The translations under genes were made by a program, and so were the position numbers. 64,000 bases of DNA from JBFWWP01 sp050246115 (lineage in GTDB: Bacteria > Planctomycetota > UBA8108 > UBA1146 > JAJFFE01). The stretch spans positions 15,179 through 79,178 of the forward strand of contig JBFWWP010000027.1 of the NCBI GenBank assembly GCA_050246115.1, read 5' to 3'. Positions 62,695-64,000 of this stretch are shown here, one piece after another. Within the stretch, counting starts at the first letter, position 1. Each line of letters begins with the position of its first letter. The notes below the pieces were generated by a model, which was not told the DNA's origin, did not search any database, and saw nothing but the letters and a program-made list of their open reading frames with translations.

Positions 62695-63582
62695 ACCGCG
62701 CCACCTTTCGTGGAGTCCGGCAGGAGATCGAGCGGATTGACGACAGAGCCGAGGTACTCCGAGGCGACGTGGAGATACACCGTGGTCGTGGTGAGATTCG
62801 AGTGACCAAGGATCCGCTGGATGCGGTCGAGATCGACACGGGACTTGAGGAGATGCGTCGAAAACGTATGGCGCAAGAGATGGGGGCAGACGCGCTTCGT
62901 GACTCCGGACGCCTGGGCCGCGCGGGCCACGATCGTCTGGATGGTCTCGCGGCCAAGGGGCCGTTCGGGCTGGACGCCGGGGAAAAAGCCACGGCGAATC
63001 CACACCTGCGGCTCGCCAGTAGTCGCGCAGGAGCCCGAGCAACCGCGGCGAGAGTGGCACCTCACGCTGCTTGGACCCTTTGCCGTGAATGCGGATCGTG
63101 CGCCGAGACGCATCGATGTCCTGAGTGCGCAGCGAGCGCAGCTCGGAGAGGCGGACCCCTGTCGAATAGAAGGTCGCGATGATCGCTCGGTGTTTCAGGT
63201 TCGTCGTCGCACCGAGTAGCGCCTCCACCTCCGCTCGACTGAGAAAGATCGGAAGCTTCTTCTCGCGCCGGGCGTAAGGAGTGAGATCAATCGGGAACGA
63301 CGCCTGGAGCGTGATTCGGTTGAGGAACCGAAGCGCACACACGGTGTGGTTGAGAAGCGTAAAGGAACGCTTCCGAGCGACCGCGAGGTGGACCTGGTAC
63401 CGCCTGATCTCCTCCGGCCCCAGGACGGACGGAAACTTCCCGAGGAACCTGGCGAACGCTGCGACGCACGCCACGTAGCAGCGCACCGTCCGATGCGAGT
63501 AGTTTCGAACCGTCCGCTGGCGAAGCTGAGTCATGGGTAGACTTCTTTCTGCTTCGTCTGTCGGAAAGATCGGGCGCGACAT
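62691..63582 (-). pseudogene. tyrosine recombinase, frameshifted
   Basis: A phage-integrase-type recombinase of about 295 residues, read in two frames. The first (from 63582 or, more likely, ATG 63534) has the SAM-like N-terminus and box I STGVRLSELR and the KGSKQREVPL strand. The second has box II HLLRHTFSTHLL, LGHSNLTTTTVYLHV with the catalytic Tyr, and ends at 62691. The frames join at a homopolymer (GGGGAAAAA, 62979-62987) where one base is extra. This may be decay, a read error or frameshifting. All catalytic residues are present once the frames are joined. Confidence 0.8.
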
Positions 63583-63648
63583 GGACCGCGGAAGGCGGCG
63601 ATGGCATCATCGGAGACCGTGGGATCGGAAGTAGCGCGCAGCGCTTGA

Positions 63649-63708
63649 GTTCAACAAGCCGCTGCAGCCGATCGGCTTCGCCGGCGGCTGAGCGGCAAGA
63701 CGTTGGGC
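63649..63708 (+). other. attC site 9
   Basis: 60 bp from GTTCAAC to GTTGGGC. Arms AAGCCGCTGCAGCC and GGCTGAGCGGC, nearly identical to attC 4; loop CGGCTTCGCCG. Confidence 0.9.
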
Positions 63709-63716
63709 AGACAACC

Positions 63717-63938
63717 TTGAGTAGCTTGGAAGAGCACTTCTACGAGATTGCGGCTCGCGAGGTCGCGGAGAAGCGCGTACTCGCAGGCCTGATGGCCAAG
63801 GCCTACAGCAAGGCGGACGGCGACGACAAGAAAGCCGTCGCGCGATACCTCCGAATGCGAGTCAAGCAACTAACTAGTTGCCGTTGCATGAAGCCACATT
63901 TGAGGCTGAGCGCCAACAGCCGAGGGGCTCTCGGGTAA
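63717..63938 (+). CDS. cassette 10: small helical protein of unknown function
   Basis: A protein of up to 73 residues (SSLEEHFYEIAAREVAEKRV; LAGLMAKAYSKADGDDKKAV; ARYLRMRVKQL). The TTG at 63717 is the first start after attC 9; no better start is seen. The last 20 residues (after VKQLTS) look like they run through a decayed attC (ACTAAC at about 63869), so the C-terminus is uncertain. No family recognised. Confidence 0.55.
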   Translation: MSSLEEHFYEIAAREVAEKRVLAGLMAKAYSKADGDDKKAVARYLRMRVKQLTSCRCMKPHLRLSANSRGALG

Positions 63939-64000
63939 CAGCCTGGAGGCTGTGAACGCCGTCAAAGCGACACATTCGCACTATTCTGAATGATTTGACC

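Larger units (their letters stand above)
62503..63600 (-). mobile_element. decayed IS91-like element (recombinase plus truncated transposase)
   Basis: On the minus strand a tyrosine recombinase is followed, with a 4-nt overlap, by the start of an IS91-type transposase that is cut off at the antitoxin/toxin junction. The pairing of a tyrosine recombinase with an IS91-type transposase is known for some IS91-group elements. The exact right end is not visible; it lies somewhere in 63580-63640. The insertion sits inside the toxin gene of cassette 9. Confidence 0.65.
54917..64000 (+). mobile_element. integron cassette array without integrase in the window (CALIN-like)
   Basis: At least nine attC sites separate plus-strand cassettes. 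Most sites read (C/T)AACAAGCCGCTGCAG or close at the left and GCGGCxxGACGTTAGGC-like at the right, with imperfect internal palindromes and the extra unpaired G of attC sites. Cassette boundaries inferred at the G/TT cut: 54917, 55281, 55632, 56154, 56591, 57098, 57506, 58198, 62168 and 63703. All genes read away from 54.9 kb, the side where an attI site and divergent integrase would be expected, yet none is seen. The array may continue beyond the window. Confidence 0.88.

Noticed and set aside
62691..63582. The tyrosine recombinase as the missing integron integrase
   Set aside because: It is coupled by ATGA to an IS91-type transposase fragment and sits inside a cassette; no integron-specific insertion between boxes I and II is visible, and no attI lies beside it.

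Overview
The window reads as GC-rich bacterial chromosome from a member of the Planctomycetota. The assignment rests on gene content: four secreted proteins and one secreted subtilisin end in tandem dockerin-like calcium repeats; there is a Ser/Thr kinase fused to a formylglycine-generating-enzyme-like domain, a YdjY-domain protein, a secreted squalene-cyclase-fold protein and the futalosine-pathway gene mqnA. This is inference from family distribution, since no rRNA is present. 

Layout. 0-5 kb: a thioredoxin-like protein without catalytic cysteines, a secreted dockerin protein and the overlapping hflK-hflC pair. 5-26 kb: a methyltransferase divergent from a BFD-like [2Fe-2S] protein, a subtilisin, a lipoprotein amidase, an overlapping mrfA-mrfB pair (helicase plus DnaQ-fold exonuclease), algH, a cyclophilin, three large secreted repeat proteins, a small sigma-region-4-like regulator with a Cys cluster, and a 154-bp tandem repeat. 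26-30 kb: a minus-strand cell-envelope operon (Kdo-kinase-like, mqnA, GT2, methyltransferase) and tRNA-Pro. 30-40 kb: DUF502, trpS, glyA, a nucleotide-sugar epimerase, DUF547, YdjY, the prenyltransferase-fold protein and DUF1015. 40-43 kb: initiator tRNA-Met with its terminator, an inverted fragment of the same tRNA, and two 216/217-bp palindrome-ended repeats containing tRNA-derived sequence that flank a Fic gene. 43-54 kb: an Fe-S photolyase operon, a sulfide:quinone oxidoreductase operon, DUF72, a cobalamin-binding protein with a CarH-type motif, and the large kinase. 

54.9 kb to the end is an integron cassette array. At least nine attC sites (RYYYAAC ... GTTRRRY, about 60-100 bp, with imperfect internal palindromes) separate small plus-strand cassettes, mostly of unknown function. 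No integron integrase lies inside the window, so as seen it is a cluster of attC sites lacking an integrase. One cassette of about 4 kb carries a complete two-gene Hachiman anti-phage system: hamA (DUF1837 nuclease) and hamB (superfamily 2 helicase). Another cassette carries a DUF6883-DUF4926 pair. A third carries an addiction-module antitoxin whose toxin gene is cut after about ten codons by a decayed IS91-like element with a frameshifted tyrosine recombinase. 

The Hachiman cassette, the damaged toxin-antitoxin cassette and the tRNA-derived palindromic repeats around fic are the parts most worth following up. All assignments come from reading translations and motifs by eye; no database search was run.
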